Position numbers and translations under genes: made by a program. From assembly GCA_009760855.2 (NCBI GenBank), contig WPIO01000005.1, positions 11,313,001 through 11,377,000 of the forward strand: 64,000 nt of DNA, given 5' to 3'. A model generated the notes under the pieces. It saw only the letters and a program-made list of their open reading frames with translations, was not told where the DNA came from and made no database searches. How positions within the stretch are numbered: position 1 is the first letter of the stretch; every line of letters begins with the position of its first letter. Origin of the DNA: Cristatella mucedo (taxonomy: Eukaryota > Bryozoa > Phylactolaemata > Cristatellidae). Shown one piece after another: positions 47,201-61,700 of the stretch.

Positions 47201-50200
47201 TCAACCCTGTTCCGATATTTTTAATCATTATTTATAAGCACTTATAATATAGCATACGTACCAAGATGTATGTGTTAACTAGTGCTCTGTACTTTTGAAA
47301 TTGCTTTGCACTTTTCCTGGAGGGTCGTTGGCAAGGGTGGCAAGCTGGGAATGCGATTTAAAGAACTATCGTTACCACCCATGATTATAACGTCTGAATC
47401 CGCTATATCAACTTCTGCTCGAGCCACCATTTGCCAGATAACTGCTATGACTTTTACTGTTAAATTTGTTTAAAATATCCGATATAGTTGCTATATATTA
47501 CAGTTAAGTGAGTGCAATTATTATAAATGTCAAGAAAAATGGTCTAACAATTAATTTAAAATGAAAAATAATGCGAATCAAATAGGTAGCTTCGATAATT
47601 TTATCTAAAAGGGAAGCTGAATATGCAAACCATGACTAACCCAGAAGTAAACCGGAAGCAACATATTTACAAATAACAAAATTACAGGTCTCAGCATGAG
47701 CTTAGGATTTTACAAGGCACACAGCTACACTGTAAATGAAGCTTCTTTAGCATGCACCTCAACAAGCTACACACATGTACCTTGATGTAGCAAGGTTTAA
47801 CAACTTGAAACACAAGTCGAAGGTATTTGTAGAAATGTTGCATCTGGTGCACTTCCGGATTAAACGTTGTTTGCATTATCATTTTTCCTTTTAGTCAGTG
47901 GAAATAGTGCAAGTATTAGGTGATACTGGCAATTATGTATGTCATGTGTCCACTGTATTCGGACTCTTCTTGCATCATTGCAGTGTCATCCATACGACTT
48001 TGTAGCTATTGGATTATCCTGCATCACAGATGTATAGTTAAAACTGTGCATTATGTTTTTTAGAGAGAAATGTGTGTTCGAGACCATTAGTAAAGCTCTC
48101 AATGTATGTACAGTTTTATCAACAAATCTCATAAGACATTTCGCATGTTGCTCTAGCGCTATTTTGCTGCTGAATTTTTACGGAGATAATATTGACTAAG
48201 GCTGCACTAGTGCTGCTTCGTCTGACACGTAGGCAAATAGTACACTAAGAAGGTAAGCAGTGGGCTGCTGTTCAAGGCAACCGATTTATTGGTGCTCAGT
48301 GATCTTTTAGGATATTTGCTAATATATCTTTTTCTCTCCAGTACATGCATCTACCCCTCTAATACCCAGCTAATATTTCTTTATCTTTCCAGGAAGTGCC
48401 TAGGAAGATATTTAGCTCTCTTAGGGTACTATACAATGTCATATTATTATTATTATTGTTAATATGATTAATTTTTATTATAATCCTTAAGCCTAGTCTC
48501 ATTGTTATGCATGCTGTTGCTGGCATAAATAATAGTGAAATGCTTAGAATGTTTTTATCTTGCCATATCTGATGAGAGTATTAACATTCACTCATTTCCC
48601 ATGCTGAATATTGTAATTCTGATCGTGCAGCCATGGTGAGCCATTGCAAGTTATTTTTTCGTTGTTGCTATTCTCCTTGTTAGCCACTAGGTGCTCTTGA
48701 ATTAGGTCACTTTTTTAATGAAGTGGATCTTTTTTATTACCCTGTTAGTGTCAAGAAGATGGCAAGAAGCTCCTGGCCCAGCTTGATAATCATCTTCAGC
48801 TGCTCCTAAAGGTGAGGCGCCTCCTGAGGCTGCGGGAAGAATGCGTTGGATGCAGTTATGCCCATTGCATGTTTAGAGCATCACATTTTCACGGCGCATG
48901 TGTATCCACCAAAGTCATATGTCGTTTAATGTTTAGGATTACTTGAGCCACTTTGTAGCTATGAAGCAGGAATGCTGTTAGTCCTCGGGGACCACTGATT
49001 CACTTAGTATTTGTATTTAGTTGAGATTCAATTGGAATATCTGAAGTTGCTGAGGGCCTTACCACTCGTTTAAAGAAGCCAGTGAACCTTAAGTATACGT
49101 GGGTTGCATTGGCCACTACTGAGGACCCTCACTACAGCTACTAAAATTCTCCTAAATACCTTAATGCCTGGATGCCATATAATGTAATGTAATGCAATGT
49201 AACGTATCTCCACCTGTAACTTCACAAATCCACAAAGACTATGTGAGTGTTTCACTAGAGAGTTTTGCTTAGTGCACTCAAAGCCTAAGCGGTATTTGAT
49301 ACGTATTCGGCAGCCGATAGACTTCGCCCCATGCAACAAAGTGAAAGTGAGAAGCATAACTGAGTCAGGAGAGCAGTTGAGGTAGAGTAGCATGGAAGTA
49401 GCTGCTCAGGATGGCTGGGAAGGCTGTGTCATTGTCGGCAGCAGGAGAGTAGTTGTAGTTACATAAGAATTGTGGAAGTGAGTTCCACAGTCTAGGTCTT
49501 TTAGAGCACAAGCTTCAGTTGCCAACCATCATTAAGTGGTAGAATGGAACAGCGCTTACGGCTATAGTCTCGAATTTGCTCATTCACATTCCACAAGCCA
49601 TGTCGAATTGCTACATACCTTCTAGTTACATCGGACATTGCTTATGGGCTGTGAATTAACAAACCCGAGACCTTCACCTTCATTACACCCAATTGCTAAG
49701 GAGGATTTTATTAACTGCAGTAGTGAGGGTCTTAGCAGTCCTTACCGATCAATGATGTCCAGCATATACAGAACTAGCAATTCATGGGTTGCCTGCAGAA
49801 GTTTAATGTGGAAATAAACTCAAGAGCCTATGGTAGCAGCCCTGCTATATTATCATGTAACTACAGAAAAAGTGACATAAAGATGTATATGATCGTTTAT
49901 CTAAGAAATCTGCTTATGATGTTTTACATTATTAAGAGCATGACCGGCTCTAGATACTAAGCAAACCAGCAATGTGCAAATTGCTAACTTTTTGTTGTGC
50001 CTGGTTCTTCATAAAAATCAATATGTTACAACATTGTTTCCAATTAGTGGTATTGTGTATAGAGCAAATAAAAAATAGATTAAATCTATATTAAAGATGC
50101 TGGTAGAAAAGTAGTTGGCATACACTATTTCTGTTGGAAGTGACAGATTACCAGTTCTCGACCTCTTCTGTTTGCAAGTTTTGACAACCATCTTTCTGTT

Positions 50201-52685
50201 TATTGGATATTGGAAAGATGTCCATTCAAAACCGCACCATGTGGCAGCACGCCCATCTCAGGTGAACTTGAAACTACCTTCTGGCTATAAATGACTGCAA
50301 GGCCTAGTTGAAATGAGGCACAGCTAGCACAGCGGACTCGACAGCAGTCATCATGTCACCCACTTTTCGGAATTTAATAGTTTACCTATGCCACTTACGA
50401 ACCTCAAATTCTTTGGAGACCGTGCCTTTAGTTTGTATGCTCCCAAGCCTGGAGCTCCCTTCCGACTGGCATCGCGACATCCCCTGACTTGACCACATTT
50501 AAGAAGAAGCTAAACAACGTATATTAATCGTTGCATTTAGTGAGTCCATATGATTCGTCCTTCGTGTGCTTATGCAGGCTGACACTGCATGCTGCTACTA
50601 ACCATATTTAAAATGACCCTGTGCATGTCACCTCTTACCATGCTATGCTTGTTGTCATTGAGCATGCTACCACTAGCCATTCGATCATGCTTCCTGTGCA
50701 GCAAATTTAAAGTGCCTAGAAAGAGATTGGGCTCTGTAAGGGTGCTATAGAAAATGTATATTATCATAGCTCAGCTAGTTTTTGCTGCTACCAGAGTATC
50801 CCATGCGTTCAGTGTGCGATTGTGAACTTGTTATTATTTCAGGGCTAGGCGTTCTTCATTTTGTTCTTTGTGATGTTTTGTAATCAAAAAGAAATAATCT
50901 TACTGGCCTTTGTCGATGTTGTTTTTTCTTATCACTATAACAACTGCTGTCATGCGAGCTTTTGGGATCGGTTTTAGTTTCGCTGGTCTATTTTATCTGT
51001 AAATCTGGCCTTGAGCCTATCAATTAAAGATTTGCAACATTTGCTCCCACCTCTAGACTCATGACACTCAGCCAGCTTGTTAATAAACAGCTAAACTTAA
51101 TACTCGATCCTTTATTGGGAGCTGCTGCTATTTCCAGAATGGATGGATTTCTTAAATATTCAATTCATGAAGTTTGTCGATTATCTGCAGACAAACTTTT
51201 GAAACAAAATGAAGTTCGTCTTATTGCTTATTCTACTGATTTACATGGTCTAATTTATTTACAAAATGTGGATGATGCTACAGTTAGTCATGTATCAAGT
51301 GCTTTCCAGCCAGATGGAGTACTTGTTAATGGCCGGTTGACGTCAAATCAATTTCTATTTCAGTAGCAATTGCTGTTAATGTCTTCACACAGTGTTTTAA
51401 GAATCGAAGCAGGATGCAACTATACTTACCTAAAGATCCCATTGGCTCTGAGGATCTTGTAATGCTAGATGTTGGCATAGCTGAGCTGCTAAAAAATATG
51501 TGAGATCTGGCATGTGGGCCTTAAATTCAAAACAAACTAGTCTTTTTATTCTAAGGAATCATATCGTTCATGGTTGTGCAAGAACTGTCGTCAGTGAATG
51601 CATGCAAAACTTGGCAATTGTGATAACGTGTCGAGACCCATCATTCATGTTAGTCAGTTGCTACCTGTCTTGTACCCTCTGGTCGTCCCGGGGCACTATA
51701 TTAACTAGCGTTGCCTCGTGTCTGCTAATAAAGTGATTGCAACAAACACTTGCTGTGAAAACCCTTTGCATTGTGACTCACTATCACATTTGTTTTGCTG
51801 TTGCATAATTGTGCTGGCTCTTCAAAACTCTGTTCCTCTTACCTTTCCAACCTTTCGATTTCTATACTTACTCTAGTGTGCCACCCTTTGAGCCATGCTT
51901 CCCAGTTTTGCCCTTTTTAGTCGAGATAAACCATGTGCTGCTGACCTTGGAATGTTGAAAAACAAGTTCGGGTTCACTTGCAATATGTTAAAAATCTTAA
52001 AGCATAGTTACTGTAGATACGTACACGGCAGAGATGTGCTTATGAAACAGTTTCCTCTACCTCCTAGCGATTCAGTCTGGTGACCATGTTATGCTTCGAT
52101 ACCTACTATCAGGGTAATATGAAGTTTTTCAAATGATCTACTTGTGTCGGCTGCATCTCGAATTCAACTGTTTTTATGAATGTCTCCATAGCTTATCGGG
52201 AACTTGTTTCACTTAAGCTGCTGTTATTAGATATGGTGCATGTCACCTGGCCGAAAGCATCAGCTTTCAAATCCAATGCTTTAGGCCAAAAGACGATACG
52301 AATTGGCATTCCGAGAGTCAGAAAAAGCCCATGAACTGTACGTACGTAATGAGGCCGATCCACAGCTTAGCCGTGCAGATGTAGAACGTTCACGAAGTCT
52401 GGCAGCGCAGCGGACCCAATTCTGCACTGATGCTAAGGCAGAGTATGCGTCAGTACTGCAAGCAACGAACGACTACCAGCGGCAGCATTATGGCGAGCTG
52501 CTTCCACGACTCGTTGAGGTGCGTTGTGTGTACTGAGACTCCTAGTTTGCCAATTGCCTATCTTGCTGCTTGCCCCAAATGCCACGACGTATCGGCCAAT
52601 GAATCAGACCTCTAAGACAAGGCTTAGCAGGGCGTCTTGGTAAGTCGCACCTCTCAAGGATACTATCTGCTCATTGTGTTGCTGG

Positions 52686-52717
<32 letters not shown>

Positions 52718-55700
52718 TGCCTCCATTTCACTGCGAAGTTTTTACTCCTCCCATTTGGGCTATGCTGCTCCATTTTACACCACGGAGCACCAGTGCTTTC
52801 ATGGCCCGTCGTGCTAAGCTTGGCTTTTTATTTATGAGACCAGTTCTGCGGAACTGTCACCGTCTTTCTGCTAGCTGCTCAACTGTAACCGTTTTTTTGG
52901 TATGCTGTGCTCTTTAGCAAATGCAGCGGCTCGAGGAAAAGCGAGTTAACCAATTCAAGTCAATGGTGAAAGATAGCAGCCGCGTGGAGAACGACGTGCA
53001 TCCTATTATTGCTATGTGTATCTCAGGGATAGACAAAGCAGCTGAGCAGATCAATGTCACAGCAGTAAGTGATGCTTCTTTGCCTGTTAATTTTATGTAG
53101 ATTCACTCTCTAGCATCTTCGCCCACCCACTGCACCTTTGGCAACTGTGGGTGTGTATGTCTGTGCTTTTCTCTGTTGCCCCCGTGCACACTGCTTGTAT
53201 TGGTCATGCCGATGCCACATGTACTTGTACATGAAAACTTTGGTGATACTATTAGATGGTCGTGCTCGGTAGGATGTGCAGCAAGTTATCGTAAAACTGA
53301 AAACTGGTCACGTTCCACCGGGAGACGTACCATTTGAGGATCTTGGGCCTGATGATGGATCGGGTGGAGTATCGCACGGTAGCAGCACCGGCAATCTTCG
53401 TAATTCCTCCGGGGATGTTGGCACTGGAACCACACCCAAAAAATCCGAAATTGGCTCGACTCGTGCCAAAACAGCAAAAGACCGAGGCGGTTTGCGGGGA
53501 ATCTTCGGCAAGCCTAAGGTAAGCCTGCATAGCTTTCGGCAGCATAGCCTGCATAGCTTTCGGCACCTGAGTTCGGCATGTCTGTGTGGGTGTGTCTAAA
53601 TGGGTAAGTTTGCATGACCTTGTTGGTTTTCTAGGTTTTAGGTTCATAACGGTAGACATTAAATGCCAAATTCTTTCTTTTTAGTACTCTGATGTCCCTT
53701 GGGGTAATAAGCAGTAAGTAAATCCGGTTGCAGGGAGCCCACTGTTTCGACTATCGTTTAAATAACGAATTGAGCCCACAGCTCATTATCCCTACGTTCC
53801 AGCCTTGCAACACTTGTCATAGTTTGCCTATTTAATCACCAAGCACAGTCTAAGCTTTCATATCTGTGCAGATAATAATAATAATAATAATAATAATTCA
53901 CTTGATAAAGCGCCCTCAGAGAGCTTAATCTCTCTCTAGGCGCTTTACATTTGCTGCAAAGTGAATCAGATGACACAACAGGTGCCCCTATCTTTCATCC
54001 CTCTCTGCCTGACAGCACTTCAAACTCTCTTAGCTCTCTTTCAGCGTGTATTAGCGACATTCGCTTTTGGACATAGCAAACCTTTTCATACTGAGTGACG
54101 ATAAAACCAACTTCCTGTTTATGGGCAATTCTAGTGTCCTTCAAAGGTGGGAAGTCCAAACCTCCAGATGGGCTCGGCTAGCCTATCTACTTTAATATTT
54201 GTGCCGAATCTGGGTGACCTGTTTAAAATGACCTTTCACTAAATCACCAAATCAGTTGTACTGTCCAGCCTGCCTACTTTCAGCTAAAATTTCAAAAATT
54301 TGGGTTCGCTCAGATAATCGTATCACAGCCAAGACTGTCTATGTAGCAATAATAGTGATAAGGATAGAAACGATAATTGTTTGTCCATCAGGCTGAGGTA
54401 AATTTATCTTTATCTAGGTGCCTTACAACTCACTGCAAGATAATCAATAACTAAGGGTTGGTGAATTGCATGCTATCCTGGTTAGAGAAGCATTTAAAAG
54501 TAAGCATTCTGCTAAGACCACCATACTATATTAGACACTCAGAAGACACTCAGGGTAACTGGTTCGTAGGACCCCTGGCTACGATTATGCACTGAAAAGA
54601 CAGCAGATCTCAAAATTAATTCGATGCTTGGTAGAGAGCCAGTAAAGTTTGCTCTGAACTCGTATCATGTGGCAGCTAAGCCATTGACGACAGACCGGAC
54701 GAACTGCTGCGTTTTGAATCAGTTGCAGACGACTAAGGGCCCAGGCCGGGAGTCGTGAATTAAAAGATGTGCAGTAATCCAGATGCGACGTCACAAACCC
54801 ACGAACTGTGTGTATATGACAGGCATCTAGACTTCTGTAACTCGCTATATGCATGTGGCCCTCTGAGGAATAAGACACTTGCAGTTGGTGCAGAACTCGA
54901 CAGCTAGGTTTTTCTATAGCGATCAGAACTGCCACCATTACACCACTTCTGAACCACCTGCACTGGCTTCCACGAAGCAGCATATCGATTTCAAGGTCCC
55001 ATTTCTCACTTTTAGTTTCCTTCATTCTCTTGCTCTGGTCTACCGAACTGAAATACTTACTCTTAAGGCTTACGATAGGCCTACAGCTTACAGCCTTCTA
55101 CTCGGACTTGGATTGTGTAGCTCTGCCTGTAACCAGCCTCAAATCTTTTGTTGGAAACCTTGCCTTCAGTGTGTATACTCTTATAGCATGGAGCTTATTA
55201 TCAACTGACATTACAGCATCCCCTTATTTGATGACAGGCAAAAGCTAGCATATGTAAAATGCCTGGATAGAGACTCATTTCTCCCATGGGGTTTTCAGAA
55301 ATCTTATTGTTATTACATTACTTCAAGCTCGTTTGAATTGAATGTATGCACATGATTTAGTTACTGCTATCCCACATGAATGTTGGTTGTTTTTATGGCC
55401 TGCTTGGCCTGTTGCTTAAACCGTGCATTTTATAAAAAGCCTACTTTGTGCACTAGCAGCAAGTTTAGCTCTGGTCACCGGGGCATCCTTGAATAGTCGT
55501 TTTTGCTTTTTTGTCATAAAAAACAACCGGTGCTTTTTGCTGTTCTTAAACAGACAGAAGAAGCCAGAGAGGATTTTGGCCATCTTCCTCCCCAGCAACA
55601 GAAAAACCAGCTCTCAAAGAAAATTGCCGAGTTCAATGCTCAGTTTGCCAAGGAGACTAAAGAAAGGTAATGTCATGCATGCACACTCTCGAACCCATAA

Positions 55701-58700
55701 GTTTTGTACCATATAAAAATGGGCCTTTCAGCTGTTCCTATGATCCTACCCAATGTTCCTAAAGAGTTGCTCAAATTAAAGAAATTATGTGCAAAGAGCA
55801 ATTTTAGTGGAGAATGATGCTTGAAAAAGTCGAAATTCCCTAACTATGACAGCTCAAGCACGTTTTCAGGCATTGGGGGACTGATTTATCCACCTTGTAC
55901 CGAAGCGCATATCCCTCAGCAAACTAGGATTGCTACATATACAGGGAGATTTATTCCGACTTGTGCTGCAGCTGACCTTTGCATTGGTCTTTAGGGGACC
56001 GAGGCTTATGGTGGCCCAAAGTACTATTTTGCATGTGGCAGTATGCTCATGTAGAGAAATAGTAAGTACACTGCTATAATAATAATAATAATAATAATAA
56101 TGCACTTGATAATGCACCCTCAGAGGACTCAATCTCTTTCTAGGCACTTCACATTTGCTGCAAAGAGAAATGCAATTGAATAGTGAGTAATATCATGCTT
56201 GATAAACAAACAACATGAATAACATGGTTAGGGGTGACATGCATAGGGTCAGCATGCAGATGTGGTAAGTGGCAGCATGCACAGTGTCAGCATGCATAAG
56301 CACATCAAGGACGAATCACAGGGACCCACTAAATGCTGTCCTAAATAGGTGTGTTTTTAAGTTCTTATTAAATGTGGTCAAGTCAGGGATGTTCTGACGC
56401 AAGTCGGGAAGGAGTTCCAGGTTTTGGGAGCATACGAACTAAATGCACGGTCTCCAAAGGATTTAAGGTTTGTACGAGGTATTGGTAGACTGTTGGCTTC
56501 CGAAAAGCGGGTGGTGCAATGCTTGGCCTGATGGGGGAGTATATCTGAGAGATAGGCTGGAGCCAAAGAATGAAGGGACTTAAAAGTGAGCGACAAAACC
56601 TTGAAGTCAATCCGTTGCTTGACTGGTAGCCAGTGCAGGTCGGCGAGAAGTGGTGTGATGTGGCAACTGCGATGCTCACGACAGACAAGCACTACAGAGT
56701 TTTGCACCAGCTACAATCGCCTGATCGCACATGCCAGTAGGGCCAGTAAGCAGTGAGTTGCAGAAGTCGAGAGGGGATGTCACGAATACATGGACCAACC
56801 TACACGTGGTATCCTTATCTAAACAAGCTCGAATTTAAGCAATGTTGTGTAGCTGCAAGTAGACAGACTTGATTGTGGAGATGATGTGGTCAACTAACAA
56901 ATGGTCAATATTGCAATTGTGCATGCTGCCACTAACCACATTTGCATGCTGACCGTGTGCATGCCACCCCTAACCATGTCATTCATTTTGTTTGTTTATC
57001 AAGCATGATATTACTCGCCATTCAATTGCATTTTCCTTTGCAGCAAGTGTAAAGCGCCTTGAAAGAGATTGAGTTCTCTGAGGGCACTTTATCAAGTGCA
57101 TTATTATTATTATTATTATTATTATGATCATGTACCCGTGATTCCTGCTCATCAGCACATTCACTCACTCGTTCAAGTAATAATATTGCAAAAGGAGATT
57201 TTTTATAGTATCTGACGGAATGTCCTAGCATGATTTGTATAAATGAGTCACTTATGGAAAGTATGCAATGAACCAAAAGTCTTGACTGTTGCAATCTGTG
57301 GCATCAATTTGTAGAGTGAAACCCTTCGATTGTGGATGTCTGACTCGTGATTATTGTCTGGAGACCCGGCAGAGCTCCATGCCAAAATTAGCCCTCGGCC
57401 AACAGATCTCTGCCCTTTGACTTGTTTAGCCGTTGGGGGCGGGTGAACTATCCAACAGTTCTGTCATGCCTATCGTGGACCTGCATTTGTTGCCATGGCA
57501 ATTGCTGGAGGACAGCTGTGAGTGCCTCCTAGTCGGTCTTGCACAAGAAAATAATGGCCCCACGGTGTAGCTGTCAAGTTGCTCCTTTCGTGGAGCTGGT
57601 GAGACCGAGATGAAAATTGGCTTTTGAAATCGTAATGAGCGAGCACACACTCAGTAAACTAGCCCCAGCTTGCTTTTGCTATTTTTAGTCGGTAGGCTTT
57701 TTTGTATGAGCCGTTGCTAAGCAGTACTGCAACCTCAAGTAGCTCATGCCATATTTACTAATGCGTATGTGCTGGACATCGAGCGTCAGCTTATCATTTT
57801 GAAGGGAAGCAATGGCTAAAATGGTGAGCCTTTACACACAAAACCCTAGCCTCGGTGACCCCAAGGTTGTTGAGAAGCAAATGGAAGACAAGTCGGCAAA
57901 TATTGACACTATTACTGCTGAGCTGCGAAAGTACGAGGTAAGTAGCCGTGGCTGGTAGTACTTCTAGTTTTATAAGGGTGCTTCCCGATGTGAGGCGTTG
58001 AACAAGCTGTTGTTTTGGCAAATCTCTGTATGCAAGCCCTCTGTAGGACAACAAGCTATGCTGCACATGAAGACATTGTGGTTACGGGAATCCGGTCACG
58101 TGCCCTGCTATGGTCAGAGTACAGTCCTGTGACCAGTACAGCATGCCCTGTTGCAGTGCTTCCATTATGACATCCAGCATAAGAAGCATGATGCGGAAAA
58201 ACGTTGAATGTGAACATTATAAGAGTGAGAACCCTTTCATCAACCAGGGATTCTATTTCTGTATGTTACATCAAATGCCTTGTAAATGTATTGCAGGTAG
58301 TTTTTTAGGCAGTCCACCACTAACCAAGCAGCTCTTATTGGTCATCATTTCGATTTCATACTAAATCTTATGCAATGGATATCGCATGCACACAGGAAGC
58401 ATACAAACTGAATAACGATAATATGATTCACAATTCAGCACGTGTAGGTACATAATTGTCAATTCACGAAGCCCAAGCATATATTCGCCGAGCTGGATTG
58501 GTCCAGTGGTTAAGGTTCTTGCCCCGACCAAGGTCTGGCTGAGGTCTTGGGCTCGAGCCCAGAGGCATACGCGAAGCGCCTGAATAGAGATTAAGTTCTC
58601 TTGGGGCGCTATACAAATGAATTATGCAAATGAATTATATATATGGCTGTCAGAAACACTTTTTTTTAGCTTTCTTTTAAATGCCATCAAGTCAGGGAAT

Positions 58701-61700
58701 GTCAGTCCATAGTGAGTTCCATACCTTGAGTACGTTGAAACTAAGTCTCTAAAAGATTTGGGGTTGTTAGACGAGCTGAGTGACAAATCCTTGAAGTCGA
58801 CACTTTGCTTCATAACGAGGCAGTGCAGGTAGGTGAATGTGGTATAGTTTTGTTGTTGTGACGTTAACCACAGACAAGCTTAGCTTCTGAGTTATGTACT
58901 ACCTATAAGTGAATTATTACACACCAGGAAGACTTGCCATAACTGCATGAACTACCTCGATTGTGGTACCTCTATATAAACGTGCCTAAATTTTGCAATA
59001 GCGTATAGCTGACAGGAGGCTGGCATGATTTTTGAGCTGATTTGGTCAGTTATCGAAAGGTCTTTTGGAACATGACACCGATTCCTCACATAGGCTACAA
59101 GGGCTGTGCTGGTCGAACTCAGTTTGAGGGTCAGGCTTTTCAGTTTTCGTGTGATTCTATGTTTAGCTGTAACTATAAACTTGATCTTAGAGTCATTATA
59201 GTCAGTTAGCAAGCAACCGTTTGGGAATGCCAGTAAATCGAGCCTCAAGAAAATCGAGGTGTTTTGAGGTGCTTCAAGGGCCGTGATAGCCCACATGATG
59301 TAAGGTGCTTGCTTTTCACGACCGAGATCATGGGTTGGAATCCTGCAGTGGGTGATCCTTTATTGCCAACTGCAGGTGGTGGTGATAGCTGTTAAGGCTA
59401 TTCTGCCATATACAAAATGAGGCTGTTAAATCAGCTAACATTAAAGGTAGGAAGTATCAAAACACTTGTACAACTGTTCTCTGCATGTAAATGTTGTTCT
59501 TGGCGATTACATGGGTTAGAAAAAGTATACATTGTTAAAAAAGTAGGCGTAAAACAGATAATTGGATACTACCGTTTCAAATGCTCGCTTAATGTAGCTA
59601 TTGACATCTAGGCTCTGACATGTACTGCAAGGACTGGACCCAAGCAAACCTTTTCGGTGCAGTGCCAGTGACACCCGGGCGAAACCGCAATTACTCTAGA
59701 GGACTGGCTGATAGATGCTAATCAACAGCTGCCAAAAGAGTAGATGTGATGCCAAGTGTGTATGTCTTAATACTTGTGGGTTTAGTTTCTAAGGCGTGAG
59801 CATATGCAATTGTACAGAGAAAAATGATAGGTCATGAGGGAAGCATGACTGCATCTGCACTTGGTTTACTAGGTTGCTGCAGCATCTAGTTAGCTAAGAG
59901 AGTTTGCACTTGGTTTACGAGGTTGCTGCAGCATCTAGTCAGCTAAGAGAGTTAAATATGCAGCAGTAAGTTCTAGATTAGACAAGATTAGATTAAACAT
60001 TAGACTAGACATTAGATTAGATTAGATTAGACATTAGACAAGCTCGTTTAGTCGGGCAACTAAGACTATAGACAGAAGAAGCCTAGTGAAAAGATGGTGG
60101 TTGATTTGGAACCCCTGAGCTTGCCAGGTGCTAGTAGGTGACCATGGGAAGAGGCAGCTAGCCATTTTGCCTTCTCGAGTCAAACGAATACTATGCCAAC
60201 GCTTCCACACTAGCTGAACACCATGTTGTGGATGCATTTTGTACAGCGTACAAATGCAAATAATTTCAAATACCATTGCCTGGGTAAGATCTGAATTCGA
60301 AAAATGTTAATGGAATCATGCAAGACCTTGTTGCAATTTCGAAAAACTTTGAATTCTTATATCAGAGAATGTTTGGCATTAAAGTCGGAAAAACGGTTGG
60401 TTTGATACATTATTATGCATATAGTTTTCACATTTAGAGAGATTTGGCTAGTTCAGTTGGTTTGGGAATAATTGAAGTTGGTAGATTTTTGCTGTTGGGG
60501 TAAGGTGATGACACTAGGATAACATTTAAGTGGCACGTGATGATCATACCTTGCACAGTGTGCAGTTGCAGATAGTCATAGCTACCTTTAAGGAAATTTT
60601 ATCCTTCGGCTCCGGGAAGTCACCTTTGAGCTTTAACCGCTTGTAGTGCCTCCATTAGTTTCGTCAGCAGCACTGTACTTGTGAGTTCTAGCTCCTGCTT
60701 TGGTCCAGATGTTCTCTGATTTGTGTTCATTATGAGAAATCTGGTCGTATCGTTATTTGTGCTACTTTCCGGGTTATTGTTCGTGGTCTACCGAGTATAG
60801 GCGATGAACAGATCCTCCTTCACAACTGGCCTTATGTTTTAGTTTTTACCTCTGCCATCATTGGCTGCTGACGGCTGCCATAGTGCCAAGTATAAGCTGC
60901 ATGACTTACCATAACGAAAGATTAAAAGTTTGGTAAATTACACAGTGCAAAATGCATAAGATCAGTGCATTTTTATATACTTATTGTAACTCTGCACTCT
61001 GATAATGCATATTGATCTGCAAGTTTTGCTTTATATCATTCCAGCAGTTCTTCATAGTTTTTATGCATTTACTTCTCATTTATTGTCAAGTCTACTCTTT
61101 GACTATGTTGGTTATAACAATGACAGAGCGTTTATATGCTGTAACACCCTAATAGAAATAAATCTCTTAGGACTTTGCTTATGCTGAAAAGGAATGGTGT
61201 CGATTGGTTAATGGTAACATACTCGATTTCAGCACGCACAATCACACAAAGAAAAATTCCCACAGATGGAGCAAAGGCTGTGTGGAAGGTACGGTTTCTA
61301 GCTTCTTTTTAAACATTGTCAATTCAGCAGGTGTCGACATATCAGCTGGAAATGAGTCCCCGGCTTCGGATCGTAGGAACTGAAGTCATAGTCTCCAAAG
61401 GATTTGCGGTTAGTTAGATTCATAGCAATTAGAGGAGCGGGCTGTGCTATGGAAAGCCTTACCAAGAAGTATTTCAGACAGGTATGCCAGAGCACGGGGA
61501 TGAATGGACCTATAAGTGAATGACTGAACCTTGAATTGATATGCTGCGTTATAGGCAGCTAGTTTAGAATGGTGAGAAATGCTGTAATATGGCATTGTGA
61601 TGTACTCGACAGACAGGTCTAGCTGCAGTGTTTTGCACCTACTGTAAGGTTAACTGGTTCAACAGCTCCATTAATGTTGCAGCTGAAGAGCCTTAACAGC

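Larger units (their letters stand above)
48812..52284 (+). other. F-BAR gene intron 5, 3.5 kb
   Basis: Contains a family-2 LINE 3' end (49175-49500), an L2-like LINE 3' end (50370-50765) and an unassigned coding-like segment (51061-51501). Nothing assignable elsewhere. Confidence 0.6.
53519..55553 (+). other. F-BAR gene intron 8, 2.0 kb
   Basis: Contains a LINE tail in reverse (53872-53985) and a head-to-head LINE pair (54585-55315). Nothing assignable in 53990-54580. Confidence 0.6.
55667..57804 (+). other. F-BAR gene intron 9, 2.1 kb
   Basis: Dominated by two LINE copies in opposite orientation (56078-56905 and 56908-57125). Nothing assignable in 57130-57800. Confidence 0.65.
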
